Shown one piece after another: positions 1 through 9,000 of a DNA stretch of 48,942 nucleotides. The notes under the pieces were generated by a model that was given only the letters and a program-made list of their open reading frames with translations, had not been told where the DNA came from and ran no database searches. Positions within the stretch are counted from its first letter, which is position 1. Each line of letters opens with the position of its first letter. The stretch comes from Xanthobacteraceae bacterium (lineage in GTDB: Bacteria > Pseudomonadota > Alphaproteobacteria > Rhizobiales > Xanthobacteraceae). A program made the translations under genes and the position numbers. The stretch is from the NCBI GenBank assembly GCA_019746355.1, contig JAIESC010000033.1:1-48942 (forward strand). Reading direction: 5' to 3'.

Positions 1-77
1 ATGCCGAGATTGACGTAGAAGCCGTCGCGCAGCTCCTGCGCCGCGCGTTCCGCCATCTGCTCACGGGTCCAGGGCAT
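1..77 (-). CDS. scoB: 3-oxoacid CoA-transferase subunit B (5' end only)
   Basis: Only the first 25 codons are inside the window; the gene runs off the left edge. The minus-strand reading begins MPWTREQMAERAAQEL, followed by an R-D-G-(x)-Y-V-N-L-G stretch, which is the usual N-terminus of the B subunit of bacterial succinyl-CoA:3-ketoacid CoA-transferase. The ATG at 77 lies 18 bases after the stop of the A subunit gene, the usual A-then-B order, so the two are surely co-transcribed. The enzyme moves CoA between succinyl-CoA and acetoacetate or 3-oxoadipate. The exact acyl specificity cannot be told from this fragment. Confidence 0.85.
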   Translation of the reverse strand, partial: MPWTREQMAERAAQELRDGFYVNLG

Positions 78-95
78 GGGTGCTCTCTCCTCGGC

Positions 96-803
96 TCAGG
101 CCATGACTTTTTTACGAACGGTGCGCTGCTCGATGTGCTTCACCGCGTTCGGAACGTGGATCATGCGCTTGATGTACACGCCCGGGGTGATGATGTGGTC
201 CGGGTTGATCTGGCCCGGCTCCACCAGGTTCTCGACCTGCGCCACCGTCGCCCTGCTGGCGGTTGCCATCATCGGATTGAAGTTCCGCGCGGTCTTCCGG
301 TAGACGAGATTGCCTTCGGTGTCGCCCTTCCAGGCGTGCACGATCGAGAGATCGGCGATGATGCCGCGCTCCATGATGTAGCGCTCGCCGTCGAAGGTGC
401 GCTCTTCCTTGCCCTTGGCGATGTCGGTGCCCACCCCGGTGCGGGTGAAGAAGGCGGGGATGCCCGCGCCGCCGGCACGGATCCGCTCGGCGAGCGTGCC
501 CTGCGGATTGAACTCGATCTCGAGCTCGCCCGCGAGGTACTGCTGGGCGAACAGCTTGTTCTCGCCGACGTAGGACGAGATCATCTTCTTGACCTGCTTG
601 GTTTCCAGCAGAAGCCCCAAGCCCGCACCGTCGACGCCGGCATTGTTGGAGACGATGGTGAGGTTCTTCACCCCGGACTCGCGGATCGCCTGGATCAGCT
701 CTTCGGGGATGCCGCACAGCCCGAAGCCGCCGGCGCAGATCAGCATGCCGTCCTTGAGCAAGCCGGCGAGCGCCGCCTTGGCGTCGGGATAGACCTTTTT
801 CAT
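96..803 (-). CDS. scoA: 3-oxoacid CoA-transferase subunit A
   Basis: A 235-residue protein starting MKKVYPDAKAALAGLL. It has the CoA-transferase I fold: the glycine-rich GGFGLCGIPEELI near residues 25-40 and the SNNAG stretch near residue 55 are typical of SCOT subunit A, and the length matches the family. An in-frame start five codons upstream exists, but the ATG at 803 matches the conserved family N-terminus. With subunit B it forms a cytoplasmic heteromer that activates acetoacetate (ketone body or PHB breakdown) or 3-oxoadipate. Given two phasin genes at 9.4-10.6 kb, a role in polyhydroxybutyrate turnover is plausible but inferred. Confidence 0.9.
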   Translation of the reverse strand: MKKVYPDAKAALAGLLKDGMLICAGGFGLCGIPEELIQAIRESGVKNLTIVSNNAGVDGAGLGLLLETKQVKKMISSYVGENKLFAQQYLAGELEIEFNPQGTLAERIRAGGAGIPAFFTRTGVGTDIAKGKEERTFDGERYIMERGIIADLSIVHAWKGDTEGNLVYRKTARNFNPMMATASRATVAQVENLVEPGQINPDHIITPGVYIKRMIHVPNAVKHIEQRTVRKKVMA

Positions 804-857
804 GAAACGCGCCCTCACACCCTCGCTGCAAAACCAGGCAATTCCTGTACCCCGGAC

Positions 858-907
858 CGCGAAGCGCGATCAAGCGTCCCCAGAGCGCGAAGCGCGTTCA
901 AGCGTCC
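858..907. repeat. Imperfect tandem repeat, 22-bp units 28 bp apart
   Basis: Two copies (858-879 and 886-907) differ at one position; each has a CGCGAAGCGCG palindrome followed by TCAAGCGTCC. A partial third copy (CTCAAGCGTC) follows at 912-921 and runs into the stop codon of the permease gene. They sit between the convergently unrelated ends of the scoA upstream region and the permease 3' end. Function unknown. Confidence 0.6.
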
Positions 908-912
908 TAAGC

Positions 913-2646
913 TCAAGCGTCAGGAGCCGTTTCCGGGCCGGAGGCGCCGGGCAGGGGGGCGTCGGCGTGCCGGACCATCCAGATCACCGGAGCAATGCCG
1001 ACCAGGACGATGAGCAGGGCGGCGAGCGCCCCGTCCTCGAAGTTTCCGCGGGTGGCGAACTGGTAGATGTAGGTCGAGAGCGTCTCGACGTTCAGCGGTC
1101 GCAGCAGCAATGTGGCCGGAAGCTCCTTCAGGCAGTCGACGAACACCAGCAGCGCGGTGCCCCACAATGCGGGACGCAGCAGCGGCAGGTGGATCGACCG
1201 GATCAGGCCCGACGGCCGCGTGCCCGCGGCGCGCGCGGCGTCGTCGAGGTCGGTCGCGATCCGGGCGAGGCCCGCCTGGGCTAGCCCGGTCGAGATCGCA
1301 AGGAAGCGCACGACGTAGGCGCAGATCACCGCGGCGCTGGAGCCCGCGAGCAGCAGGCCGGGGTGGACGCCGGTCAGCGCCTTGACCGCACCGCCGATCG
1401 CCTCGTCGATCGCGACCAGCGGCGACAGAAGCCCGAGCGCCAGCACCGTGCCCGGCACCGCGTAGCCCAGGCCCGCGACGAAGATGCAGGCATTGGCAAA
1501 GCGCCGCCGGATGAGCCGGACGGCAAAGGCCGCGCCGAAGCCCAAGGCGAGGATCAGCGCCGTGGCGCTCGCGGCCAGCAGCACCGTGCTGAGCGCGTGC
1601 CGCGCCAGCACCGGGTCGAAGCCGACCCGCAGGCCCCGCAGCAGCGTCTCGTGCGCGAGATAAACGAGAGGCGCGATGAAGCCGAGCAGCACCGGAACGA
1701 GGCACGCCCCGAGGGCGAGCCATCGCCGCGGGCCCGTGAGCGCCGCGCGCTGCGCGCCACCCGGCCGCGCGTCGTTGCCGGTGTAACCCTGCCGCCGCCG
1801 CCCGTAGCGTTCGAGCGCAATGAGGGCTGCGACGCCGAGCAGCATCAGGCAGGCGATCTGCGCCGCCCCCGGCAGGCTCGAGCGGTTGAGCCAGGTGGTG
1901 AAGATCGACAGCGTCATGGTCTGCACGCCGAGGTATTCGCTCGCGCCGATGTCGTTCAGCGCCTCGAGCAGCGCCAGCGCCACGCCCGCGGCGATGGCGG
2001 GACGCGCCATCGGCACGGCGATGTCGAAGACCAGCCGCCATTGCGATGCGCCGAAGCCGCGCGCGGTCTCGATCAGGGCCGCGCTCTGGGTTTGAAACAT
2101 CGCCCGCGCGGCCAGGTAGACGTAAGGGTAGAGCACGACGCCCATGATCAGCACCGCGCCGGGAAGCGAGCGCACGTTGGGAAACCAGTAGTCGGCGGCG
2201 GACTTCCAGCCGAATGCCGCGCGCAAGCCCGCCTGCAGCGGGCCCGCGCTGCCGAGCAGGTCGGCATAGACATAGGCGACGATATAGGTCGGGAACGCGA
2301 GCGGCAGCGGCAGCAGCCAGATCAGGACGTTGCGGCCGGGGAAATCATAGGCCGTCACCGTCCACGCGGTGCCGACGCCCGCGGTGATGGTCACCGCCGC
2401 CACGCCCGCGAGCAGCAGGATCGTGTTCAGCGCCGCGGGCGGGATGACGTAGGCGGCAAGATGCTGCCATAGCCCCTCGTCGCTGCCGCCGAGCGCAATG
2501 GCGGCGAGATTGATCAGCGGCGCGATGACGAGGGCCGCCACCGCGAACAGGAATGCCGCCGCGAACGGATGCGGCAGGCTCTTCGGCCGCCTAAGGCCCC
2601 ACCCGGATAACGGTCGATGCGATTGCGGAAGGGCCACGGCGCTCAT
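913..2646 (-). CDS. Fe(III) ABC transporter permease (FbpB type)
   Basis: A 577-residue integral membrane protein made of two homologous permease halves, each with about six hydrophobic segments, the arrangement of FbpB/SfuB/AfuB ferric iron permeases. Each half has an EAA-type cytoplasmic loop (A-R-G-F-G-A-S-Q-W-R near residue 195; A-R-A-A-G-T-R near residue 467) where the ATPase would dock. The binding protein gene lies 132 bp upstream on the same strand, so this is the membrane part of an inner-membrane ferric iron importer. No ATP-binding subunit is encoded nearby. No good ribosome binding site precedes the ATG. A FixK/FNR-type site lies 56-69 bp upstream, suggesting the permease can be transcribed separately from the binding protein gene under low oxygen (inference). 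Confidence 0.88.
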   Translation of the reverse strand: MSAVALPQSHRPLSGWGLRRPKSLPHPFAAAFLFAVAALVIAPLINLAAIALGGSDEGLWQHLAAYVIPPAALNTILLLAGVAAVTITAGVGTAWTVTAYDFPGRNVLIWLLPLPLAFPTYIVAYVYADLLGSAGPLQAGLRAAFGWKSAADYWFPNVRSLPGAVLIMGVVLYPYVYLAARAMFQTQSAALIETARGFGASQWRLVFDIAVPMARPAIAAGVALALLEALNDIGASEYLGVQTMTLSIFTTWLNRSSLPGAAQIACLMLLGVAALIALERYGRRRQGYTGNDARPGGAQRAALTGPRRWLALGACLVPVLLGFIAPLVYLAHETLLRGLRVGFDPVLARHALSTVLLAASATALILALGFGAAFAVRLIRRRFANACIFVAGLGYAVPGTVLALGLLSPLVAIDEAIGGAVKALTGVHPGLLLAGSSAAVICAYVVRFLAISTGLAQAGLARIATDLDDAARAAGTRPSGLIRSIHLPLLRPALWGTALLVFVDCLKELPATLLLRPLNVETLSTYIYQFATRGNFEDGALAALLIVLVGIAPVIWMVRHADAPLPGASGPETAPDA

Positions 2647-2701
2647 GACGCTGATGGTTCGGAATTTGTGGTCGAATGCTGCACAAAACGGTTCATTGAT
2701 G

Positions 2702-2715
2702 TTGATCTACATCAA
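2702..2715 (-). promoter_or_regulatory. Candidate FixK/FNR-type binding site
   Basis: TTGATCTACATCAA matches the CRP/FNR-family consensus TTGAT-N4-ATCAA at every fixed base. Its centre (2708.5) is 62 bases from the permease start; if it acts as a class II site at -41.5, transcription would begin near 2667, about 20 bases before the ATG. In Bradyrhizobium relatives such boxes bind FixK2, FnrN or NnrR. No convincing -10 was identified, so activity is inferred. Confidence 0.55.
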
Positions 2716-2720
2716 ACGAA

Positions 2721-2748
2721 ATCGTCCCCGCCGCCAGGCGGGGACGAT
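2721..2748 (-). terminator. Intergenic hairpin between binding protein and permease genes
   Basis: A perfect 12-bp stem (2721-2732 with 2737-2748) closes a 4-base loop. On the minus strand it follows the binding-protein stop by 31 bases and is succeeded by TTTCGTTTG, a weak U-tract. It may attenuate read-through or protect the 3' end of the binding-protein mRNA, the usual way a receptor is kept in excess over its permease. Confidence 0.55.
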
Positions 2749-2778
2749 GACATTGATGCCTCACACGAACGACCCGCC

Positions 2779-3804
2779 TCAGTTGTCGAAACCGACCTTG
2801 TCGACCAGCGTCGAGGCCTTCTTGCGGTTCGCCGCGATCTGCGACAGCGGCAGCGCGTCCTGCTTCAGCGCGCCGTAGCCGGCGATGGTCTTGTTGACCG
2901 GCACGCCCGCGCGGATCGGATACTCGTAGTTCAGGTCGGCGTGCATCTGCTGCGCCGCGGGGCTCACCATCCATTCGATGAACTTCGTGGCGTTGGCCTT
3001 GTTCGGGGCGTTCTTCATCAGCGCCACGCCCGAGACGTTCACGTGGGTGCCGCCGCCGGCGAAGGTCGGCAGGATCACCTTGGTGGCGTCCGCCCACGGC
3101 TTCTTGTCGGATTCCTTGTCGTTCATCAGCGCCCAGTAATAGGTGTTGCCGATGCCGAGGTCGCACTTGCCGGCCGCGATGTCGCGCGCGGTCTCGCGGT
3201 CGCCGCCGGACGGCTTCTGCGCGAGGTTGGCCTTCAACCCCCTCAGCCATTCTTCGGCCTTGGCCTCGCCGTGCTTGGCGACCATCGCCGCAAACAGCGC
3301 GTTGTTGTACATGTGCTGGCCCGAGCGGATGCAGATCTTGCCCTTCCACTTCGTGTCGGCGAGTTCCTCGTAGGTGATCGCGTCCTGCTTCACACGCTCC
3401 TTGGAGGCGTAGACCACGCGGGCGCGCAGCGCCACCGCGGTCCAGTGGCCTTCCGGATCGCGGTACGCCGCGCCCACCACCTCGTCGATCGCCTTGGAGC
3501 TGAGCGGCTGGGTGATGCCGTTCTGCACCGCGTCTTCGAGGCGGCTGATGTCGACGGTGAGCAGCACGTCGGCCGGGCTGTTGGCGCCTTCGGTCTTGAT
3601 GCGCTGTTCGAGGCCGGAGCTCGCCGAGACGACATTGACCTTGATGCCGGTGTCCCTGGTGAAGGCGTCGAACAGCGGCTGGATCAGCTTGGTCTCGCGA
3701 TAGGTGTAGATGTTGACTTCGTTGGCCAGGGAAAGCGTGGCGCCGGGCGCGGTGCAAAGCGCCGCAGCCGTCATCAGCATCGCGAGCTTCGGCGTTGATG
3801 TCAT
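2779..3804 (-). CDS. Fe(III) ABC transporter substrate-binding protein (FbpA type)
   Basis: A 341-residue periplasmic protein. The ATG at 3804 has a strong AGGAGGA ribosome binding site; a longer in-frame start (3942) lacks one and would bury the signal peptide, which is seen right after this ATG (MTSTPKLAMLMTAAALCTAP, cleaved around SLANE). The mature protein starts VNIYTYRE and continues as a class II ferric-binding fold, with paired tyrosines in GNTYYW that fit the iron-binding tyrosines of FbpA/FutA proteins. It delivers Fe(III) to the permease encoded next downstream. An Irr-like box and a larger palindrome lie upstream. Iron specificity is inferred from family resemblance; related proteins can carry other oxyanion-bound metals. 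Confidence 0.87.
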   Translation of the reverse strand: MTSTPKLAMLMTAAALCTAPGATLSLANEVNIYTYRETKLIQPLFDAFTRDTGIKVNVVSASSGLEQRIKTEGANSPADVLLTVDISRLEDAVQNGITQPLSSKAIDEVVGAAYRDPEGHWTAVALRARVVYASKERVKQDAITYEELADTKWKGKICIRSGQHMYNNALFAAMVAKHGEAKAEEWLRGLKANLAQKPSGGDRETARDIAAGKCDLGIGNTYYWALMNDKESDKKPWADATKVILPTFAGGGTHVNVSGVALMKNAPNKANATKFIEWMVSPAAQQMHADLNYEYPIRAGVPVNKTIAGYGALKQDALPLSQIAANRKKASTLVDKVGFDN

Positions 3805-3926
3805 CGAAAGTCCTCCTGTCGGCGTCATAGGCGTCGCCATCGGCAGGGTCGCCCCGCGCGGCTGGCCGTTCTTTGCTAGACCGCCCCGGCCGCGGGTCAA
3901 GTCATTTTCGATTGTTGGATCAATAA

Positions 3927-3943
3927 GATAGAATGATTCCAAA
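3927..3943. promoter_or_regulatory. Irr-box (ICE)-like sequence upstream of fbpA-type gene
   Basis: The 17 bases GATAGAATGATTCCAAA match the iron control element as I recall it (TTTAGAA-N3-TTCTAAA) at 11 of 14 fixed positions. It lies about 125 bp upstream of the iron-binding protein start, where an Irr or related iron regulator site would be expected. The consensus is from memory and the match is imperfect. Confidence 0.35.
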
Positions 3944-3960
3944 CTGTCGCAGTCTGGAAT
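3936..3960. promoter_or_regulatory. 25-bp imperfect palindrome upstream of fbpA-type gene
   Basis: Arms ATTCCA/TGGAAT and ACTG/CAGT are separated by one mismatch each side and a central TCG. It overlaps the Irr-like box and lies 132-156 bp before the start of the iron-binding protein gene. It could be the operator of a dimeric regulator. Confidence 0.4.
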
Positions 3961-4067
3961 GAATCGAAACTGAGGGCTTCACGATTGAAGCCGCTGGATG
4001 AATTCGCCGGCTGCAATTTTGACCGTTTCGCCGCGCGATCTTACGGCAGAGCGCCACAGTGAAGCGC

Positions 4068-4808
4068 TCAGCCGCCCGGCCGCGGCGGCGCGGGCCCGCC
4101 TTCGGCGATTTCCGCGATCAGCTTCTTGACGATCGCCTGGCCGAACGAGTTGTGGTCCTCGGCGACGATGACGAACGCGCCGGGCCCGCCGACCACGCTG
4201 CTCTGATAGTAGTGCGCGAGCCCGCCGGGCGGATTGGTGTGCTCCGGATTCCACACCATCGGCCGGTCGCTTAAGATCACCAGGCCGTTGATCGTCACGC
4301 CGTTTGCCACCGCCTCGTCGCGGGCGAGCGTCACGTCGCGGCCGGAATTGTTGGTGCCGTCGCCCGACACGTCGATGGTCTTGCGCGCCGCCTCGAACGG
4401 CGCGCGCGCGAGCAGCGCCATCGAGAAATCGATCCCGCCGCTGATCGAGGTGCGCTCGGCGAACGAGCGCGGCAGCTCGATCAACTGATCGCCGAACTTG
4501 CGCGCGGCATCGGGCCCGTCGATCAGGGACCAGTCGATCACCACGCGCTGCGCGGTGACGCCCGACCATTCGACGAACGCGACGGCAATGCGGCGATGCC
4601 GGCCGGCGGTGATGGCTTCCAGCACGCGCTTGTCGGAGATAGCGGCGGCGTAGCCTTCGCGCTGGAGCTGGAACTTGGCCTGGTCGACGCTGCGCGACAC
4701 GTCGGAGGCGAGCACCAGCAGCAGGTCGACCTGTTCCGCGGCGCGCGCCAGGGGCTGCGTCGCGGCAAGGGCCAGCACAACCAGCAACGATCGCAGCGCC
4801 AACAGCAT
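4068..4808 (-). CDS. DUF1194 (von Willebrand factor A-like) secreted protein
   Basis: A 246-residue protein with an N-terminal signal peptide (MLLALRSLLVVLALAATQ, cleavage near ARA-AEQ). The ATG at 4808 is preferred over a TTG two codons upstream because GGAGG lies 6 bases before it. The mature part begins VDLLLVLASDVSRSV, which contains the D-x-S-x-S metal-ion-dependent adhesion motif of VWA folds, followed by VSGDGTNNSGRD, the second acidic loop. This is the DUF1194 pattern found widely in Hyphomicrobiales; no function has been shown for that family as far as I know. Probably periplasmic or exported. It shares orientation with its neighbours, but gaps of over 200 bp make it likely a single-gene unit. 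Confidence 0.85.
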   Translation of the reverse strand: MLLALRSLLVVLALAATQPLARAAEQVDLLLVLASDVSRSVDQAKFQLQREGYAAAISDKRVLEAITAGRHRRIAVAFVEWSGVTAQRVVIDWSLIDGPDAARKFGDQLIELPRSFAERTSISGGIDFSMALLARAPFEAARKTIDVSGDGTNNSGRDVTLARDEAVANGVTINGLVILSDRPMVWNPEHTNPPGGLAHYYQSSVVGGPGAFVIVAEDHNSFGQAIVKKLIAEIAEGGPAPPRPGG

Positions 4809-4982
4809 GGACAACCTCCACCGGCGATATCGGTGGAAGCTTAGCGTTTTTCCAGAGGCGCCGTTAGCCGCGGAAACCTGACATCACCGGTTCCACCGGC
4901 ATCGCGGGTCTGCATGTTTCGAATGTGCCGTGGGGCATGATCGGGGCGAGATGAAGACTCGCCGATGCAACACTGGCGGTCG

Positions 4983-5008
4983 CTCCCTCGCCCTTTCAGG
5001 GGAGGGAG
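4983..5008. repeat. GC-rich hairpin (CTCCCT...AGGGAG)
   Basis: Interrupted inverted repeat just after the 3' end of the alpha/beta hydrolase gene (minus strand). It has no U-tract, so it is either a weak terminator or one of the CCCTCCCC-class interspersed palindromes seen elsewhere in the window (30 kb, 41.4 kb). Confidence 0.45.
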
Positions 5009-5053
5009 TGCACCGCCGATGCCGTAAGTGATTCAATTCGACAACGACCAGAC

Positions 5054-5920
5054 TTAAGACGCCGCCGCCTGACTGCTGCGCCGGGCGTCCGCCTTCCGCA
5101 TCAGGTCGAGGAAGATCTGCGCGATCTCCTCCTCGTAGGGCGCCCATTCGGTGTAGTTGATCAGCGGAACCTCCTGGTCCTCGATCGGCAGCATATGCAG
5201 CACCGCGCCCGGGATCTTGCTGGCGCAGAGCTTGCCGTTGACCGAGGCGTGGGTCTGATCGTTGCCGGGAATGACCACGGTCGGCACCGCGATCGAGGCG
5301 AGGTCGGCGTCGGTCATGCCGAACACCTCCATCCTGGTGCTGGCGATGAACTGGTCCTGCCAGTTCGACATCACCTTGATGTACTGCTTGGGGTCCATCG
5401 CCATCAGCCGGTCGCGCGTCGCGGGATTGGCGGCGATCCGCTCCTGATACTGCTCGGTGGCGCAGACCGCGGCCATGCCGCCCTTCTCCGCCTCCTTGAT
5501 GAACATGCCGTAGTAGTTCTCCGGCAGCCGGCCCGCGGCGAACGCGCCGCCGGTGACGCGCATCAGCAGGAGGCCGCGCACGTCGTTGCGGAAGCGGACG
5601 TAGTAGCGCATCGCGGTGCGCGCGCCCGCCGACGAGCCGCCGATGAAGGTGGGGATCGCGTTGAGCTGCTTGAGCAGCTCGTGCAGGTCGTCGAGCCAGA
5701 GCGTCTCTTCCGCAACGTCGCCCGCGATCAGCACGTCGGAGCGGCCGGTGTTGCGGCGGTCGTGCAGCACGACGCGGTGGCCGGCATTGGCCAGTTTCGT
5801 CGCCAGCGGCACGAACTCGTCATGGCCGCGCCGTCCGCCGGTGATCAGCGCCACCCACGGGCCCTGATTGCCGATGACCTGATAGAAGATGTTCACCCCG
5901 TTGACCTTGGTGACTGGCAT
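5054..5920 (-). CDS. Alpha/beta hydrolase
   Basis: A 288-residue cytoplasmic protein of the alpha/beta hydrolase fold. It shows the oxyanion-hole strand near residue 25, the D-R-R-N-T-G-R-S-D loop near residues 54-62 and the nucleophile elbow G-S-S-A-G with Ser97. An acid candidate lies in IPGNDQTH near residue 223. I cannot place a clear catalytic histidine near the C-terminus, where a region rich in acidic residues (EDQEVPLINYTEW) occurs instead, so the enzyme may be divergent. The substrate is unknown. Start ATG at 5920 matches the family N-terminus (MPVTKVNGVNIFYQ). Confidence 0.82.
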   Translation of the reverse strand: MPVTKVNGVNIFYQVIGNQGPWVALITGGRRGHDEFVPLATKLANAGHRVVLHDRRNTGRSDVLIAGDVAEETLWLDDLHELLKQLNAIPTFIGGSSAGARTAMRYYVRFRNDVRGLLLMRVTGGAFAAGRLPENYYGMFIKEAEKGGMAAVCATEQYQERIAANPATRDRLMAMDPKQYIKVMSNWQDQFIASTRMEVFGMTDADLASIAVPTVVIPGNDQTHASVNGKLCASKIPGAVLHMLPIEDQEVPLINYTEWAPYEEEIAQIFLDLMRKADARRSSQAAAS

Positions 5921-6043
5921 GTGCGCGCTCCCTCGCGTGCGTTCTTGGCGCGGCCGACAATCGGGCCGTGCGACGTGGCGGGTATCATAGCCCGGTGGAC
6001 CGCGCGCAATAAGGGGGGCGTCGGCGGCGATTTGGGCCGGGCG

Positions 6044-9000
6044 CTACTCGGCGGCGAGCTGCGTGCCCGGAAAGGCCACCTCGACCAGCGTGCCGGTCCT
6101 GACAGCGCTTCTGATCTTGAAGCGGGCGCGGTTGGCTTCCGCCAGCGCCTTGGTCAGCGGCAGGCCCAAGCCCGTGCCGCCCGATCCGAAGCGCGACGAG
6201 GTGGCGAGCTGCCGGAACGGCTCCATCGCCGCTTCCAGGTCCTTCGCGCTCATGCCGGCGCCGGTGTCGCGCACGCGCAGCACCACGGCGCGGTCGTCGC
6301 CACGATCGTCACCAAGGGCGGTCGAGATGATCACCTGCCCGCCGGCGCCGGTGAACTTGATCGAGTTGGAGAGGAGATTGAGCACGATCTGGCGCACCGA
6401 GCGCGCGTCGGCGTTCACCTGCGGCAGGTCGTGCGGCAGCGAGGTGCGGATGATGACGCGCTCGCGGTTCGCCTGCGGCTGCATCAGCGACACGCATTGC
6501 TGCGTCAGCTCGTTGAGGTCAATACGGGAAAAATTGAGCTCGAGCTTGCCGGCCTCGATCTTCGACAGGTCGAGCAGGTCGTTGAGCAGCGAGATGAGAT
6601 GGCCGCCGGAGGCATGGATGTCCTTGAGATACTGCCGGTAGCGGTCGTTGCCGATCGGCCCGAACCGCTCCTGCATCATCACCTCGGAGAAGCCGATCAT
6701 GGCGTTGAGCGGCGTGCGGATCTCGTGGCTGATCTTGGCGAGGAAGTCGGATTTCTGCAGCGACGCCCTCTCGGCCTCTTTCTTCGCCGCCAACAGCTCG
6801 TCCTCGGCCTTCTTCCAAAGCGTCAGGTCGCGGAAGATCGCGCAACGCTTGTTGCCGTCGGGCAATGCGCCGAGCGTCATGAACACCGGGAACTCGTCAC
6901 CGCCGGCCCTGCGGCCGATCACGTCGCGGGCCGCCGGCTCTGCCGCGCTGTCCGCGCGCCTGAGAATATCGAGCGCGATGTTCTGGCTGTCGCGGGTCAA
7001 GAGGCTTGCGAACGGCAGGCCGGTGAGCTCGCGGCTCTCGTAGCCGAACAGAACCTCGGCGCTGCTGTTGAGCGAGATGATCTGGCCGTTGCCGTCGATC
7101 AGCACCACGCCGCCGGCGGCGGTGTCGAGGATCGCGCGAAGCTCGTTCGCTTCTGCCTTCGCCTGCTGCAGCGCCGCCTCGAAATTCTTCGCACCCACCT
7201 CGGCGCCCGCGCCGGTCAGCATCAGCACCAGCGCCGATTCGCCGTTCCAGGGCGAGGTGAACAGCCGCGCCTTGACCGGCACCTGGTCGCCCTTGTTGGT
7301 GGCGATGGTCAGCGACTTCGCGCCGTTGTTCTGGCTCTGCTCGTCCTCGGTCGGCTCGACGAACAGCGCGTCGAGGCCGCCGGCCTCTTCCAGCGCGTCG
7401 AGCGCGCCATAGCCGGTCCAGTCGAGGAAGGCGCGGTTGGCGTAGATCAGCTTGTCGAGGCGGTAGACCAGCACGCCGACCGGCAGGCGGTCGAGGATCG
7501 GGCGCTGATCGTTGAGCGGGACTTCGGCGCGCGGCGCGGCGGCAGGAACGGCGGGCTCGGGCTGCGGCGCAGCGACCGGCTCGGGTGGCGCGGATGCCGC
7601 GGACGGGGGCTCGCTCTGGATCGCCTCGCGGCTGCCGCGCAGGCGCGCGGTGAGACGGCTTGCGAGTTCGCTGAACGCCTTGCGCTCGACCGGTGACAGC
7701 GTCGGCGTCGGTTCGACGGGCGCCGCGGGGAACGGCACCACGTTTTCCGGCGCTGCCGGTGCGGCGGGTTCCTCGCGGACCACCGGCTCGCGGAATACGG
7801 GCGGCTCGACGCGCGGCGGCGTCGACGCGAACGACGAAGCGGCCGGCCCCGCGCGCCGCCTGGCCAGCTCGTCGATCCGCGCCACGTCGCGGCAGACGCC
7901 GAAGCCGCGATAACCGCGCAGGTTGCGGTCGCGGTCGAACACCGGCAGGCCGCTGAGCTCGGCCTCGATGCGGATCGCGCTGTCGTCGGCCGGGAACGAG
8001 ACGGTGACGCCGGACCAGGTGTCGCGCGAGGCGAGCGCGCGCGCGATGTGGCCGTCCGGATCGAGCGCAAGCGTTGCCGCGATTTCGCCCCACGGCCGGC
8101 CGAGGGCTGCCGCGGTGCGAGGGCCGATCAGCCGGATGAACTCGTCGGAAGTGATGGTGAAGCGGCCGTCGGCATCGATCTGCCAGACGAAGCGCAGCGG
8201 CGGCCGGCGGTCCGACGCGCGGCGCAGCACCACGACCGGCGGCGGGGCCTGCGGCTTTTCCGGCGCGGGTGCCGAAGTGTCCGCGGCATCGGTGGTGTGC
8301 GCTCCAGCGGAAAGAGGGTCGGGGGGAGGGGGGACGATTTTCTCGATTTCGGGTGCGGCCGGCGCAACCGGCGCCTCGGGCTGCGCTGGAGCCGCGGTCA
8401 CGGCCGGCTCCACCACGGATGGTGGCGCTGCCGCCGGCGTTTCGGTCTCGAGGTCCGGCGCGGGCGGCGAGACGGGTGCGGCTTCCGCCGCCACAGGCTT
8501 CTCCGACCGCATCAGTCTTGCGAGCAGCAGCGCCGAGGTGTCCATGCCGATGCGCTCGAGCGAGATCGTGCCGCCGGAGATGGCGCCGCTCGCCGTGCCG
8601 GCGGCCTGCGCTGTGGCTGCAAGCGGCATGGCATCGAGCGCGGCAAGCGACGTGTTGCGGCCGAGCAGCTCCTGCGCGGCAACCGTTGCGTAGAGCAGCG
8701 CGCCGTCCGGCAGGAACACGGCAACCGCCTCGTCGATGTCGGCGAGCAGGCGCTTGGCCTGATCGCCGAGCGAGAGCTTCGGACCTGCGGCTTCGGTTGC
8801 CACCACGAGGATCGCCGGCGTGCGGTCCGCCAGCATGATCCGCGCGCAGTTGCAAAGGAGCGCGCCGCCGAAGCGGCCGCCGAAGCCGCGCAATCGTTCC
8901 AGCCGCGGCGCGGCGCCGTGCGGCAGCGTGCCGGCGAGCCGGGCGATCTGCAGCGCGGCGGAGCCTTTGGGATCGATGACATGGCCGGAGAGGGCGGCCG

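Noticed and set aside
5195..7696. 833-codon plus-strand frame
   Set aside because: Antisense to the hydrolase and histidine kinase genes, both with clear motifs.
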